64,000 nt of DNA, taken from the NCBI GenBank assembly GCA_051252455.1, contig JBPOFM010000002.1, positions 434,001-498,000 of the forward strand. The letters are read 5' to 3'. The DNA is from JBPOFM01 sp051252455. Its GTDB lineage: Bacteria > Bacteroidota > Bacteroidia > Flavobacteriales > Flavobacteriaceae. Positions 51,751 to 61,229 of the stretch are shown here, piece after piece. The position numbers and the translations under genes are program-made. The notes below the pieces were generated by a model. The model was not told the origin of the DNA. It searched no databases and saw only the letters and a list, made by a program, of their open reading frames with translations. How positions within the stretch are numbered: the first letter of the stretch is position 1; every line of letters starts with the position of its first letter.

Positions 51751-52722
51751 ATGAAACTACAAACCCATATAACACTAGAAAAACAAACACATGATCAAAT
51801 TGATTATCAGTCTAAAATTCTATTATTGGGATCTTGTTTCGTTGAAAATATTGGCGAGAAATTAGAGTTTTTCAAATTTCAAACCTTTCAAAATCCGTTC
51901 GGTATCTTATTCCATCCAAAAGCAATTGAGACTTTTATTTCAAATATAATTTATAATAAGAAATATACCGAAAAAGATGTTTTTTTTCACAATGAGCAAT
52001 GGCATTGTTATGATGCACACTCCAAATTAAGCAGTTCAGATAAAGAGGAATTGCTCAAATCTTTGAATGAAAACCTCAATGTAACATCTGAAATGCTTCA
52101 CGATGCCACTCATATTATCATCACCCTTGGAACGGCCTGGATCTACAAGAACTACAAAACAAACTTACCAGTAGCTAATTGCCACAAAGTACCGCAAAAG
52201 GAATTTATAAAGGAATTACTATCCGTTGATGATATAACCGATTCTCTCAAATTAATGGTGAATCACCTCCATCAAATCAATCCTAAAGTAAATATCATTT
52301 TTACAGTTTCACCGATCCGACATCTGAAAGATGGCTTTGTGGAAAACTCTCAAAGCAAGGCACACCTTATTTCTGCTGTCCACCAAGTATTGAATCAATC
52401 TTCCGATATCGTAAATCATAATTTGTTTTATTTTCCTTCTTACGAAATTATGTTAGATGAACTTCGTGATTATCGTTTTTATACTGAAGACATGCTTCAT
52501 CCCAATCAAACGGCCGTCAATTATATTTGGGAAAAATTCCAACAGATTTGGATATCTGACGAAAGTCAAGAAGTTATGAAAGAAGTGGAAAGCATTCAAA
52601 ATGCAATGAAACATCGACCCTTCAATCCAAATTCAGAAGCGCATCAGAAATTCCTTCAACAACTAACAAGAAAGAAGGAAACGGTGCATGCACAAGTTCC
52701 ACACATCCTTTTTCCCAAATAG
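51751..52722 (+). CDS. GSCFA-domain protein
   Basis: 323 aa from the ATG at 51751. An earlier in-frame start would translate the hairpin element and is rejected. The defining motif GSCFVENIGEKL lies near residue 22, and a later TLGTAWIY and HPNQTAVNYIW complete a SGNH-hydrolase-like pattern. Cytoplasmic. Its enzymatic role is not settled. It lies about 100 bp after alaS, a pairing I associate with flavobacteria. Confidence 0.88.
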   Translation: MKLQTHITLEKQTHDQIDYQSKILLLGSCFVENIGEKLEFFKFQTFQNPFGILFHPKAIETFISNIIYNKKYTEKDVFFHNEQWHCYDAHSKLSSSDKEELLKSLNENLNVTSEMLHDATHIIITLGTAWIYKNYKTNLPVANCHKVPQKEFIKELLSVDDITDSLKLMVNHLHQINPKVNIIFTVSPIRHLKDGFVENSQSKAHLISAVHQVLNQSSDIVNHNLFYFPSYEIMLDELRDYRFYTEDMLHPNQTAVNYIWEKFQQIWISDESQEVMKEVESIQNAMKHRPFNPNSEAHQKFLQQLTRKKETVHAQVPHILFPK

Positions 52723-52862
52723 ACTATAATTTAAGTCTCTTTTTTTTCTCTTATCTCTATTCTGCAATTTCTCAGATTTTAAATATACGCAATTTGTCGT
52801 ATTGTTTTGCCTACGCATAATCTGCAATTTTGCTTCATTATAAACCCAAAAATAGTTTTACA

Positions 52863-53387
52863 ATGAAAAATTTTAAGCAAATTATGTTACTAGTAATGAC
52901 AATTTCTGTGATGTCAATCACTTCATGCTCCAAAGATGATGATGGAGATGGTGGAGGAGGTAGTACCGCGGAAGGGACAATCACCGCCACGGTTGATGGG
53001 CAGTCATTTACAACTCTAGAAATCACCTCTGCGGCAAATTTGGCAACAGGTGGAGGACAGACAACATTAACCATCCAAGGCAACACAGCCTCGCAATTTG
53101 TCAACCTAATAATTTTCGGCTATGAAGGCGTAGGAAGTTATGAGTTATCTGATAATAATGTCTTTATTTCCGCAAGTTATGTGGTGCCAAATACAAGTGA
53201 CCCTTTGAACACCCAAATATGGAATGCACCATACCAGGATTCTGGTGTTGTGGGAGATATCAACATCTCTACAGATGCGGATGGTAGAGTAATTGGGACA
53301 TTCAATTTTACTGGAAAAAACACAGAAGATGGAAGTCTTAAGACGGTAACAGATGGCTCCTTCAATCTATCTAAAATAGAGAACTAA
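52863..53387 (+). CDS. Hypothetical lipoprotein (possibly DUF6252-like)
   Basis: 174 aa from the ATG at 52863. Lipoprotein signal ending MSITSCSKDDD (lipobox Cys about residue 22), then an acidic/Gly linker and a beta-rich domain with TATVDGQSF at its start and SLKTVTDGSFNL at its end. This resembles small Bacteroidota lipoproteins grouped as DUF6252; the match is by eye. It is 2 bp before the PQQ-like propeller gene, so the two are probably co-transcribed. Confidence 0.72.
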   Translation: MKNFKQIMLLVMTISVMSITSCSKDDDGDGGGGSTAEGTITATVDGQSFTTLEITSAANLATGGGQTTLTIQGNTASQFVNLIIFGYEGVGSYELSDNNVFISASYVVPNTSDPLNTQIWNAPYQDSGVVGDINISTDADGRVIGTFNFTGKNTEDGSLKTVTDGSFNLSKIEN

Positions 53388-53389
53388 TC

Positions 53390-55306
53390 ATGAAAGCGCT
53401 ATTAAACCAATATAAACTAGTGTGGACGCTAGCACTTTTAATGAGTATAAGCACTACATTCGCCCAGAGGGCTGAAGAGCCTGACCATACTTACGATCTA
53501 GGTGCCAAAATCAACGAAATGACATTGACAGTCGGTGGGATTTTGGTCGTGGCAACCAATGATGGAATCGTAGGTATTGATCCTACATCAGATCAATTGA
53601 CGTTCACATTCAACGAATTTGGAAAGCTTAAACCAGAGGAGACTGATTTTATCCCAGCCTCCCCATATATTGTTGTTTCCCAAGGCACTGATTCAAAATT
53701 TGCTGGTTTGGCAAAAACAAAACGAGCTGTCATTAATTACCTCAACGGAAATGTGATTTTTAATTCCGATACCAATAATTGGAACCAAATTTATACCTGC
53801 AACGTTATATTGCCACAAAATAAATTGGTGGTGAGTGGGATTCAAAAGCAAGGTGATAAAAATGAAAAGATGACCGTTAGAGTAGCCGTCTATGATTTGA
53901 CGACGTCTAAAATGGATTATAGTTTTTTTCTCGATACACCCGGACGGGTCGGTATTGCAAAAGATTTAAGCGTTACAGGAACTCCCCTTTTGCTCAAGGA
54001 ATCTCTGATTATACCAACAGCCCAAGGGTTGATTGCGAAAAAACATAATGGTGATGAACTTTGGACCAACAAAGTAAGGGATATCAATTGGATGGTTGCC
54101 GATGCCACAGAAAAAGAAATCTATGGTTTTGAAACAACAACAAATGGCAAAAACACCCGTATACATAAGATTGGAACTAATGGCTCTGAATTATGGGAAA
54201 ATGACCGAAAAGTCCAAGGAATTGTTTCAAATTTTGAAATTTTGCCACAAGGATTAGCTGTAGTAAGTGATAAAAGCGATGGAGGCGATTCAAGTGTTTT
54301 TTCTCAAAAAAATGAGTCTGAAATTGCCTTCTTGAGTGCGTCTTCGGGCGAAGATTTATGGGCTAAAGCTCCCAAAACAAAAGGTTATGTACAACACTTT
54401 TTTGTTCAAGATGATGGAATTTTATTTGGAATTCAGCAAGGTGGGATCAATAAAATTTCATTTGATGGCCAAACACTTTTCAAAAGACCCTTGAAGACAG
54501 GTGAAAATATCATGGTGATGGCAAAATCACCCCAAGGACTTATTTACATCACTAGTGAAGATGCTAACATAGTGGATTTGAAAACAGGAGAAGAAATTTG
54601 GAAAAAACCTCTGAAATACAAAAACTCGGCTGCTGTTGCTTCTACATTTGACAGTGCTAAAAACAGATATCTCGTCGCTGCTGATGACAAGGTTTACTCC
54701 ATAGACGCGAATTCAGGAGACGTATCGGAATTGGCAACGGTGAATTTCGAAGAGAAGGAAGGAGCGGGTTCAATGGAAATTAGAAATGGTAACATCTTTT
54801 TAGGATCATCACAAAATATGATGTTGCTCGACACCGGCGGAACCCAACGCTTTCATGAATATTATAAATCGCCAGGTAAAAGTGGTTTCATGAAAGTAGT
54901 AGGGGGAGTTGTTGCGGTAGCATCCACAGGTCTAGCCATGGCACATGCAGCCAAAGCAGGTATGAATAGATCAGGCTTTGGAGGTTCGAACAATTTGAGC
55001 AGTTACAATGATTATGGGAAGGAAAACAAACGTGCGGCAGATATGTTTGCCTCAATTGGAGATACCTCTTTTAAAATGATGTCTCAACGTTTTAAGGCTA
55101 CTTCGGCCACAGAAAATGACCAATTTATTCTAACCAAACTTGATGACGGTGTAGGATTAGTGAAAGTGAACAAAGATTCTGGAAAGGTAGATAGCGAGAT
55201 TGTCCTCAAGGACAAAAAGCCAGAATATCAAGTGGATGAGTTGGCGGGTTTTTTGTTTTACAAAGCCGATGATGACACTATTTATGCCTATAATCTCAAT
55301 AAGTAA
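53390..55306 (+). CDS. Secreted PQQ-like beta-propeller protein
   Basis: 638 aa. A signal peptide (about 1-25, ending TFAQR) is followed by repeats typical of PQQ/WD-like propellers: VGGILVVATNDGIVGIDPTSDQ, GEELW-type turns such as NGDELWTNKV, GSELWENDR and TGEEIWKKP. A Gly/Ala patch (about 500-525) may be a membrane-like segment. No PQQ ligands can be assigned. It could be an envelope scaffold similar in fold to BamB. It is in a pair with the upstream lipoprotein. Confidence 0.8.
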   Translation: MKALLNQYKLVWTLALLMSISTTFAQRAEEPDHTYDLGAKINEMTLTVGGILVVATNDGIVGIDPTSDQLTFTFNEFGKLKPEETDFIPASPYIVVSQGTDSKFAGLAKTKRAVINYLNGNVIFNSDTNNWNQIYTCNVILPQNKLVVSGIQKQGDKNEKMTVRVAVYDLTTSKMDYSFFLDTPGRVGIAKDLSVTGTPLLLKESLIIPTAQGLIAKKHNGDELWTNKVRDINWMVADATEKEIYGFETTTNGKNTRIHKIGTNGSELWENDRKVQGIVSNFEILPQGLAVVSDKSDGGDSSVFSQKNESEIAFLSASSGEDLWAKAPKTKGYVQHFFVQDDGILFGIQQGGINKISFDGQTLFKRPLKTGENIMVMAKSPQGLIYITSEDANIVDLKTGEEIWKKPLKYKNSAAVASTFDSAKNRYLVAADDKVYSIDANSGDVSELATVNFEEKEGAGSMEIRNGNIFLGSSQNMMLLDTGGTQRFHEYYKSPGKSGFMKVVGGVVAVASTGLAMAHAAKAGMNRSGFGGSNNLSSYNDYGKENKRAADMFASIGDTSFKMMSQRFKATSATENDQFILTKLDDGVGLVKVNKDSGKVDSEIVLKDKKPEYQVDELAGFLFYKADDDTIYAYNLNK

Positions 55307-55487
55307 TTTCATTATTGAGATGATGATTAAGGGCAAGACGCAAACGATTGCGCTTAATCTTTATTAAATGCTATTTGTCGAAAAAATGCTGCTAAAGTAT
55401 TCATTTAAAGGTATCTTAGTAATGCTATTAATCAATTTTAAAGAAGCGTCAATTTCACTACCTGTTATAAAGGACAGAAGGGAATTG

Positions 55488-56918
55488 ATGCTTTTTTTAT
55501 TTTGTATAAAGAATAGTCATGCGCTCGTTCTCGCTATGTTATTATTTTTGTGCAGTTGTTCATTTTCTCAAAGCGTCAGCGCTAATTTAATTTTGAATCA
55601 AGAAGATGCTTTAAAAATTGTTCAGCCAAAGAATGATTTGAGATTTGATTCCAAAAATCAAAATTTAAAAAATTATTTTCGTTTAGGACTGGCAAGTATT
55701 ATGATGAGTAGTTACTCCAATATTGGCAATACCTATCGCAAACTTAAAAACTATGAGAAGGCGGAAGAGTTTACTTTAAAGTCCCTTGCTGTTCTAGGTT
55801 TTGAGGAAAGTAATGAAATGATGCTCGTTAATTTGGGGAAAATCTACCTTGGGACCATACGTTATAAAAAAGCAAAAAAGATATTGGATAGCGCCATGCA
55901 GAATACTCTATCTTATGGCACACGCAAGTATCAACTAGAGGCATTTCATCGTTTTCACGAACTCGATGTGAAAACGAGTAATTATAAAATGGCTCTAAAA
56001 AACTATATCGATTATAAAAATATTAAGGACTCACTTATCAACGAAACCAAGATTAAGCAAATAGCAGAGATCAGTGAGCACTACAAAACGGCTGATAAAG
56101 AGCGAAAAATATTACTACAGCGTGCCGAATTGGCGGAGAAAAAGTTAATTGTACAAGAGCAAAATCTTCAGGTTTTAGGGCTTCTGTCCCTCGGTATGGT
56201 TATGACCATGGTTGGGTTCTTATTACACAATCAGCAAAAATTAAAAAACAAACAACTTCACAAAGAAAAGGAGCTTAAGGAGGCGCTTATCAAGATTGAA
56301 CAGCAAAATAAACTTCAAGAACAACGCTTACGGATCAGTCATGATTTACATGATAAGATTGGTGCACAGTTGACTTTTATTATTTCATCCATAGATAATC
56401 TTAAAGATGGTTTTGATATAAAGGATGAAAAACTGACCAAAAAATTAAATGGTATCAGCGAGTTTACTTCTTCCACAATTTATGAGTTGCGGGACACGAT
56501 TTGGGCGATGAACAAAAATGAAATCACGTTTGAAGATTTACAGATTCGAATCTCAAATTATATTGATAAAGCACATGTTTTTGATGATAAGATCAGTTTT
56601 TCGTTTAATGTCTCTAATGATGTTGATTTAACGCGGAAATTTTCGTCAGTGGAAGGCATGAATATCCATCGTGTGATTCAGGAAGCGATTCACAACAGTT
56701 TGAAGCATGCCAATCCAAGAAAAATCCAGGTACAAATTTCACAACAACTTCACAATTTGCTTATTGTTGTTTCTCATGATGGAGATGGATTGGTTACAAA
56801 ATCTGGGGTGAAGGGCCATTGGTTAATAAATATGCAAAAGCGTGTCACTGAAATTGGGGGCGAATTGAGGATTGAATCCGAAGCATCGAAAGGTACCAAA
56901 ATCAAAATTTTGCTATAA
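55488..56918 (+). CDS. TPR-type sensor histidine kinase with degenerate ATP site
   Basis: About 476 aa from the ATG at 55488. The frame is open from 55368, but the extra 40 residues look non-coding. Signal-like segment, two or three TPR-like hairpins, a membrane helix (about 56180-56240) and a HisKA_3 dimerisation part with the phosphoacceptor LHD His (56349-56351). In the ATPase part the N box (QEAIHNSLKHA) is kept, but the SDNGKG box of its neighbour is SHDGDG here (Asp to His at 56775-56777) and the GNGIENM lid is GHWLINM. It is a shorter, decayed paralogue of the kinase 55 bp downstream. A dead or regulatory kinase is likely. Confidence 0.75.
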   Translation: MLFLFCIKNSHALVLAMLLFLCSCSFSQSVSANLILNQEDALKIVQPKNDLRFDSKNQNLKNYFRLGLASIMMSSYSNIGNTYRKLKNYEKAEEFTLKSLAVLGFEESNEMMLVNLGKIYLGTIRYKKAKKILDSAMQNTLSYGTRKYQLEAFHRFHELDVKTSNYKMALKNYIDYKNIKDSLINETKIKQIAEISEHYKTADKERKILLQRAELAEKKLIVQEQNLQVLGLLSLGMVMTMVGFLLHNQQKLKNKQLHKEKELKEALIKIEQQNKLQEQRLRISHDLHDKIGAQLTFIISSIDNLKDGFDIKDEKLTKKLNGISEFTSSTIYELRDTIWAMNKNEITFEDLQIRISNYIDKAHVFDDKISFSFNVSNDVDLTRKFSSVEGMNIHRVIQEAIHNSLKHANPRKIQVQISQQLHNLLIVVSHDGDGLVTKSGVKGHWLINMQKRVTEIGGELRIESEASKGTKIKILL

Positions 56919-56973
56919 TCTCGTTAATTTTAAAAATTATAGTATTTTCATTACTCTATCTTAACTAACTATA

Positions 56974-58851
56974 ATGAAGCACTTTCTTTCCAATTTTTTA
57001 CTATTCATAACCATAACGACCGTTACATTTTCTCAAAATACGGTAGAAAAGCTGAATGATTCTGCCATGGCATTATACAAGGAAAACCCTAGAAAAGCGC
57101 TCAATATCCTTGAAAATGCTAGAAGTCTGGCTAAAAGGGATCAAAAGCTAGTCAGCTTTACAGAAAATAATTTAGCTGTCGTCTATAGAGATTTAGGTGA
57201 ATTTGAAAAGGCAAAAACACTTTCTGAGAAATCACTGATGCATCCACGAGATTCTATGGCAATTGCATCAGCATATAACAATATTGGCGCTTCAAATAGA
57301 AGTTTGGGAAATTATGAAGAGGCACTTGCCGCTTATCTTAAAGCCTTAAATATCTATGAACGCAAAAAAGCGCATCAAGAAGAGGCCACAGTTAATAACA
57401 ACGTTGGAATGGTTTACAATTATTTGGGTGTCAATGATAAAGCTATAAAGTATCATCTAAAAGCCATCGCCATATTTGAGGAAGATCAGAATCTAAAAGG
57501 AATTTCACAGGCGTACAACAATATTGCTATTATTTATGCAAATGACAGCGAACACGAAAAAGCTTTGGATTATTTCAAATATTCCTTAACAATCGAAGAA
57601 CAGCTCAAAGACAAAAAGGGAATTGCAGAATCAGCCAACAACGTTGGAGCTGTGTATTATTATATGCAAAAGATCGATTCCGCATTAATATATTTTAAGC
57701 AATCAGCAAACATTGAAAAGTCGATAGGCAATTTTGCTGGTGTAAGTTCGAGCTACAATAATATTGCGCAAGTACTGATTGAAAATAATCGAGTTGATGA
57801 CTCCAAGCGTTACATTGACAGTGCTTACGGTTTCGCAAATCAGTCCAAAACAGCTGTAGATATTGAAACCTCATTAGAATTGTATTCGCAATATTATGAA
57901 GCAAAAAATGACACAAAGACAGCTTTGAAATATTATAAAGACTATTCTAAGTATAAGGACAGTACTCTCAATTTTGATACCAATGCCAAAGTGGCGAAGC
58001 TAGAAATCGAATATCAATCCCAAAAGAAAGAAAAAGAAATTCTCTCGCAACGTGCCGATATTGCTGAAAAGGAACTCAATCTCTCGCAAAAAAATTATTA
58101 TATACTTGGTTTGGTCGTGCTCGCAATAGTATTATTATTGTTAGGTTTTTTATTCTACAGTCAGCAAAAATTAAAAAACAGACAACTTCAAAAGGAAAAT
58201 GAACTAAAGGATGCCTTATTGAAAATAGAAACTCAAAATCGGTTACAAGAGCAGCGACTTCGCATCAGTCGGGATTTGCACGACAATATTGGCGCACAAC
58301 TGACTTTTATCATTTCTTCTTTGGATAATTTAAAATATGGCTTTCAATTGCCAGAAAAATTAAGTCATAAACTAAAAACCATTAGCGATTTTACAACGAC
58401 AACGATTTATGAATTGCGCGATACCATTTGGGCGATGAATAGAACTGAAATTTCGTTGGAAGACTTGCAAATTCGAATTTCGAATTATATCGAAAAAGCA
58501 AACGCCGCAACAGCTAATGTCGATTTTCAATTGGAAATTGACAATAGCTTTTCAAAAACGATCCAATTCACTTCTGTTGAAGGTATGAATGTCTATCGAA
58601 TTATTCAAGAAGCCATTAACAATGCGCTTAAATATTCCGAAGCGGATGACATTAAAATTCAGTTTTTAAATAAAAATAATTCTATGGATATACTGATTTC
58701 TGATAATGGAAAAGGTTTTGATGAAAAGTCAGTCGAATTGGGTAATGGCATTGAAAACATGAAAATACGAGCTCAAGAAATTGGAGCAACAATCAATATA
58801 GAATCAATTATTCAAGAAGGAACAACTGTTGTACTGAATTTAATGTATTAA
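56974..58851 (+). CDS. TPR-type sensor histidine kinase (HisKA_3/LiaS-NarX class)
   Basis: 625 aa. A signal peptide (1-21), about six TPR units (about 30-320) with repeated YNNIG/NNVG motifs, a coiled coil, one membrane helix (about 375-395), HisKA_3 with phosphoacceptor His436 in RDLHDNIGAQLTF, and a complete ATPase domain (N box QEAINNALKYS, SDNGKGFD, GNGIENM). The periplasmic TPRs are the likely sensor. It is followed 73 bp later by the LuxR-type response regulator, its probable partner. Confidence 0.92.
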   Translation: MKHFLSNFLLFITITTVTFSQNTVEKLNDSAMALYKENPRKALNILENARSLAKRDQKLVSFTENNLAVVYRDLGEFEKAKTLSEKSLMHPRDSMAIASAYNNIGASNRSLGNYEEALAAYLKALNIYERKKAHQEEATVNNNVGMVYNYLGVNDKAIKYHLKAIAIFEEDQNLKGISQAYNNIAIIYANDSEHEKALDYFKYSLTIEEQLKDKKGIAESANNVGAVYYYMQKIDSALIYFKQSANIEKSIGNFAGVSSSYNNIAQVLIENNRVDDSKRYIDSAYGFANQSKTAVDIETSLELYSQYYEAKNDTKTALKYYKDYSKYKDSTLNFDTNAKVAKLEIEYQSQKKEKEILSQRADIAEKELNLSQKNYYILGLVVLAIVLLLLGFLFYSQQKLKNRQLQKENELKDALLKIETQNRLQEQRLRISRDLHDNIGAQLTFIISSLDNLKYGFQLPEKLSHKLKTISDFTTTTIYELRDTIWAMNRTEISLEDLQIRISNYIEKANAATANVDFQLEIDNSFSKTIQFTSVEGMNVYRIIQEAINNALKYSEADDIKIQFLNKNNSMDILISDNGKGFDEKSVELGNGIENMKIRAQEIGATINIESIIQEGTTVVLNLMY

Positions 58852-58924
58852 ATAGATACGACATAGAGCGTATTTATAGAAGCGCTCAAATTCGTAACTT
58901 GTACTTATAAATAATCGAATTATC

Positions 58925-59575
58925 ATGAACGTTAAAATAGCCATTGTCGATGACAACAGTTTTTTAATAAAAACCGTAAAGGAAAAATTGTCATTCTTTG
59001 AAGATTTGAATTTTAAGTTTTCTGCAATCAACGGTTCTGATTTGATGGCGCAGTTAGAGGATAATTTCAATCTCGATTTAATCTTGATGGACATCGAAAT
59101 GCCTGTTATGAATGGTATTGAAGCTACAGAACTCGTCAAGCAGAAATATCCTCACATTAAGATTATCATGTTAACCGTTTTTGATAATGATGAAAACATT
59201 TTCAACGCTATCAAAGCTGGAGCGGATGGTTATTTATTAAAAGAAATTAATGCTAAAAATTTGCACGATGGTATTATCGAAACCTTAAACGGAGGTGCTG
59301 CGATGAATCCTTCCATTGCCATGAAAACCTTGAAATTGTTGCGAAATCCGATGAGTATAGAAAATCCGAAAGACAAGGAAGACATACAATTGACCTCTAG
59401 AGAAACAGATGTTTTGGAGCAATTAAGTAAAGGTTTGAATTACAAAAAAATAGCTGACAACCTAATTCTGTCAAGCGGTACGGTCAGAAAACACATTGAG
59501 AATATTTACAGAAAATTGCAAGTACACAATAAGCTGGAAGCCGTACAAAAAGCCAGAAAGAATAATATTATTTGA
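58925..59575 (+). CDS. LuxR/NarL-family response regulator
   Basis: 216 aa. A receiver domain (about 1-120) with acidic pair D9 D10, phosphoacceptor D56 in LILMDIEMPVMNG, and the conserved Lys in LLKE. A LuxR-type helix-turn-helix closes the protein (about 152-212, LTSRETDVLEQLSKGLNYKKIADNLILSSGTVRKHIENIYRKL). It is the output of the two kinases upstream. Its last 8 bp overlap the end of convergent coaD. Confidence 0.93.
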   Translation: MNVKIAIVDDNSFLIKTVKEKLSFFEDLNFKFSAINGSDLMAQLEDNFNLDLILMDIEMPVMNGIEATELVKQKYPHIKIIMLTVFDNDENIFNAIKAGADGYLLKEINAKNLHDGIIETLNGGAAMNPSIAMKTLKLLRNPMSIENPKDKEDIQLTSRETDVLEQLSKGLNYKKIADNLILSSGTVRKHIENIYRKLQVHNKLEAVQKARKNNII

Positions 59576-60023
59576 CCCTTACACTATCAGGAACCAAAAC
59601 AGTGTAGTCACCATGGTTTCTGATAACGTCTCTCACGATGGAGGAAGAAATATATGAGGTTTTTGCTGCTGTCAACAAAAACACTGTTTCTATTTTAGAG
59701 AGTTTACGATTGGTATGCGCAATCGCTTTTTCAAACTCAAAATCAGCAGGATTTCGAAGACCACGTAAAATAAATTGAGCATCTATTTTTTTACAGAAAT
59801 CAATGGTCAAGCCTTCATAAGTGACGACCTTTACTTTAGGTTCATTCTTAAATGCTTCTTCTATAAAACCTTGACGCTCTTCAAGCGAGAACATGTATTT
59901 TTTGTCCGCATTGATGCCAATGGCCACAACAACTTCGTCAAAAAGGTGAATACCTCTATTGATGATGTCCGAATGCCCTAAAGTGATTGGATCAAATGAT
60001 CCTGGAAATAATGCTCTTTTCAT
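59568..60023 (-). CDS. coaD: Phosphopantetheine adenylyltransferase
   Basis: 151 aa. Fourth step of coenzyme A synthesis. It has the nucleotidyltransferase motif GSFDPITLGH near the N-terminus and the C-terminal ISSSIVRDV motif, and the LRNPADFEFE stretch that binds substrate. The gene end overlaps the response regulator gene by 8 bp tail to tail. A hairpin element precedes its start codon. Confidence 0.97.
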   Translation of the reverse strand: MKRALFPGSFDPITLGHSDIINRGIHLFDEVVVAIGINADKKYMFSLEERQGFIEEAFKNEPKVKVVTYEGLTIDFCKKIDAQFILRGLRNPADFEFEKAIAHTNRKLSKIETVFLLTAAKTSYISSSIVRDVIRNHGDYTVLVPDSVRVK

Positions 60024-60028
60024 ACCAC

Positions 60029-60048
60029 TTCCTGCGAAAGCAGGATCT
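60029..60048. repeat. Dispersed hairpin element, copy 5
   Basis: TTCCTGC, GAAA, GCAGGATCT; perfect 5-bp stem CCTGC/GCAGG (60031-60044). It lies 6 bases upstream of the coaD start codon on the minus strand. Confidence 0.7.
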
Positions 60049-60095
60049 GATTTTATAATTAATACTTATCAAATATAATTATTAAATTTTCATTC

Positions 60096-61079
60096 TCACT
60101 TTTGAGCAGTCAGCGCTTCCTCAATCGCATTGCCGAACAACTCTTTTAAACTTATTCCTGCAGCCGCCGCCTGTTGTGGTAAAATACTTGCTTTTGTCAT
60201 TCCTGGAACGGTATTCACCTCCAATAAATGCGGTTCACCATCTTTGAAAATATATTCACTTCGGCTGAAGCCTTTCATTTTTAATACTTCATACACTTTC
60301 TTGGCGATCGCATTGACTTTATCTTCTTGGTCTTTGGTCAATCTTGCAGGCGTAATTTCCTGTGATTCACCGAGGTATTTCGCTTTATAATCAAAAAAGT
60401 CATTATTGCTCACGATTTCTGTAATAGGCAATACTTTCACCTCTCCTTTGTAGGTGATGACGCCGACAGATACTTCAGTTCCGTCTAAATAGGATTCGAT
60501 AATCACTTCGTCATCTTCCTTAAACGCAACTTCCAACGCTGTCTGTAAATCTTCCTTTTTATAAACTTTTGATATTCCGAAGCTACTTCCAGCTTTATTC
60601 GCTTTTACAAAACATGGCAAACCAACTTTATCTACAATTGCTTGATCATCAATGGTGTCGCCATAATTCACGAAATAGGAAATAGCTGTTTTAATGCCGT
60701 AAGGTTTCAAAGTACTCAAACAATCCCTTTTATTAAAGGTCAAAGCGGCTTGGTACATGCCGCAGCTTGTGTGCGGAATGTTAAGCAATTCGAGATATCC
60801 TTGCATAAAACCATCTTCGCCAGGTGTTCCATGGATAGCATTGAAAACGCAATCAAACGTGATTTTTGTTTCATTGATCAAAACTGAAAAGTCATTTTTA
60901 TCTATCGGAAATTCTTCATTTGTGGGACTGACATACACCCATTTGTCCTTAAAGATATGGATGCGATAGGCATTGTATATCTCTGAATCCAAGGTGTCAT
61001 AAACAACTTGACCGCTGTTAAGGGAGATTTCAAATTCACTTGAATAACCTCCCATGATGATGGCAATATTTTTCTTCAT
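60096..61079 (-). CDS. ddl: D-alanine-D-alanine ligase
   Basis: 327 aa from the start at 61079 (MKKNIAIIMGGYSSEFEIS). The longer frame to 61109 translates a hairpin repeat (MRFPLSRE) and is rejected. ATP-grasp enzyme of peptidoglycan precursor synthesis. Visible are the N-terminal GGYSSE, NAIHGTPGEDG, KANKAGSSFGI, IESYLDGTEVSVGVI and LLEVNTVPGMTKASILPQQAAAAGIS. It is followed downstream by coaD. Confidence 0.97.
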   Translation of the reverse strand: MKKNIAIIMGGYSSEFEISLNSGQVVYDTLDSEIYNAYRIHIFKDKWVYVSPTNEEFPIDKNDFSVLINETKITFDCVFNAIHGTPGEDGFMQGYLELLNIPHTSCGMYQAALTFNKRDCLSTLKPYGIKTAISYFVNYGDTIDDQAIVDKVGLPCFVKANKAGSSFGISKVYKKEDLQTALEVAFKEDDEVIIESYLDGTEVSVGVITYKGEVKVLPITEIVSNNDFFDYKAKYLGESQEITPARLTKDQEDKVNAIAKKVYEVLKMKGFSRSEYIFKDGEPHLLEVNTVPGMTKASILPQQAAAAGISLKELFGNAIEEALTAQK

Positions 61080-61084
61080 ATTTG

Positions 61085-61107
61085 TTTCTCGCGAAAGCGG
61101 AAATCTC
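61085..61107. repeat. Dispersed hairpin element, copy 6
   Basis: TTTCTCGC, GAAA, GCGGAAATCTC; stem with one wobble and one mismatch. It lies 5 bases upstream of the ddl start codon. It is read through in frame by the longer ORF, producing a false N-terminal extension. Confidence 0.65.
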
Positions 61108-61203
61108 ATTTATTAATAATGTTGACCAACAATAAATAGCGTCTATTATTAGTTAAGCTAAAATATCACATAAAAACCAAAAGAAAAAACCCTTTGGATT
61201 TTA

Positions 61204-61211
61204 TATATTTG
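61204..61211 (+). promoter_or_regulatory. -7 box TATATTTG for the PASTA-rluA operon
   Basis: Exact TAnnTTTG match 18 bases upstream of the ATG at 61230. It excludes the in-frame start at 61194. Confidence 0.45.
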
Positions 61212-61229
61212 TCCTTTATTAAAAACTTC

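Noticed and set aside
55295..55357. Hairpins after the PQQ-like gene (CTCAATAA/TTATTGAG, and CGCAA/TTGCG)
   Set aside because: Stems exist but no clear T-run follows, so I do not call a terminator with confidence.
55368..55487. Longer N-terminus for the first histidine kinase
   Set aside because: The 40 extra residues have no family similarity to the paralogue and would place a second hydrophobic segment ahead of the signal-like sequence; kept only as a possible alternative.
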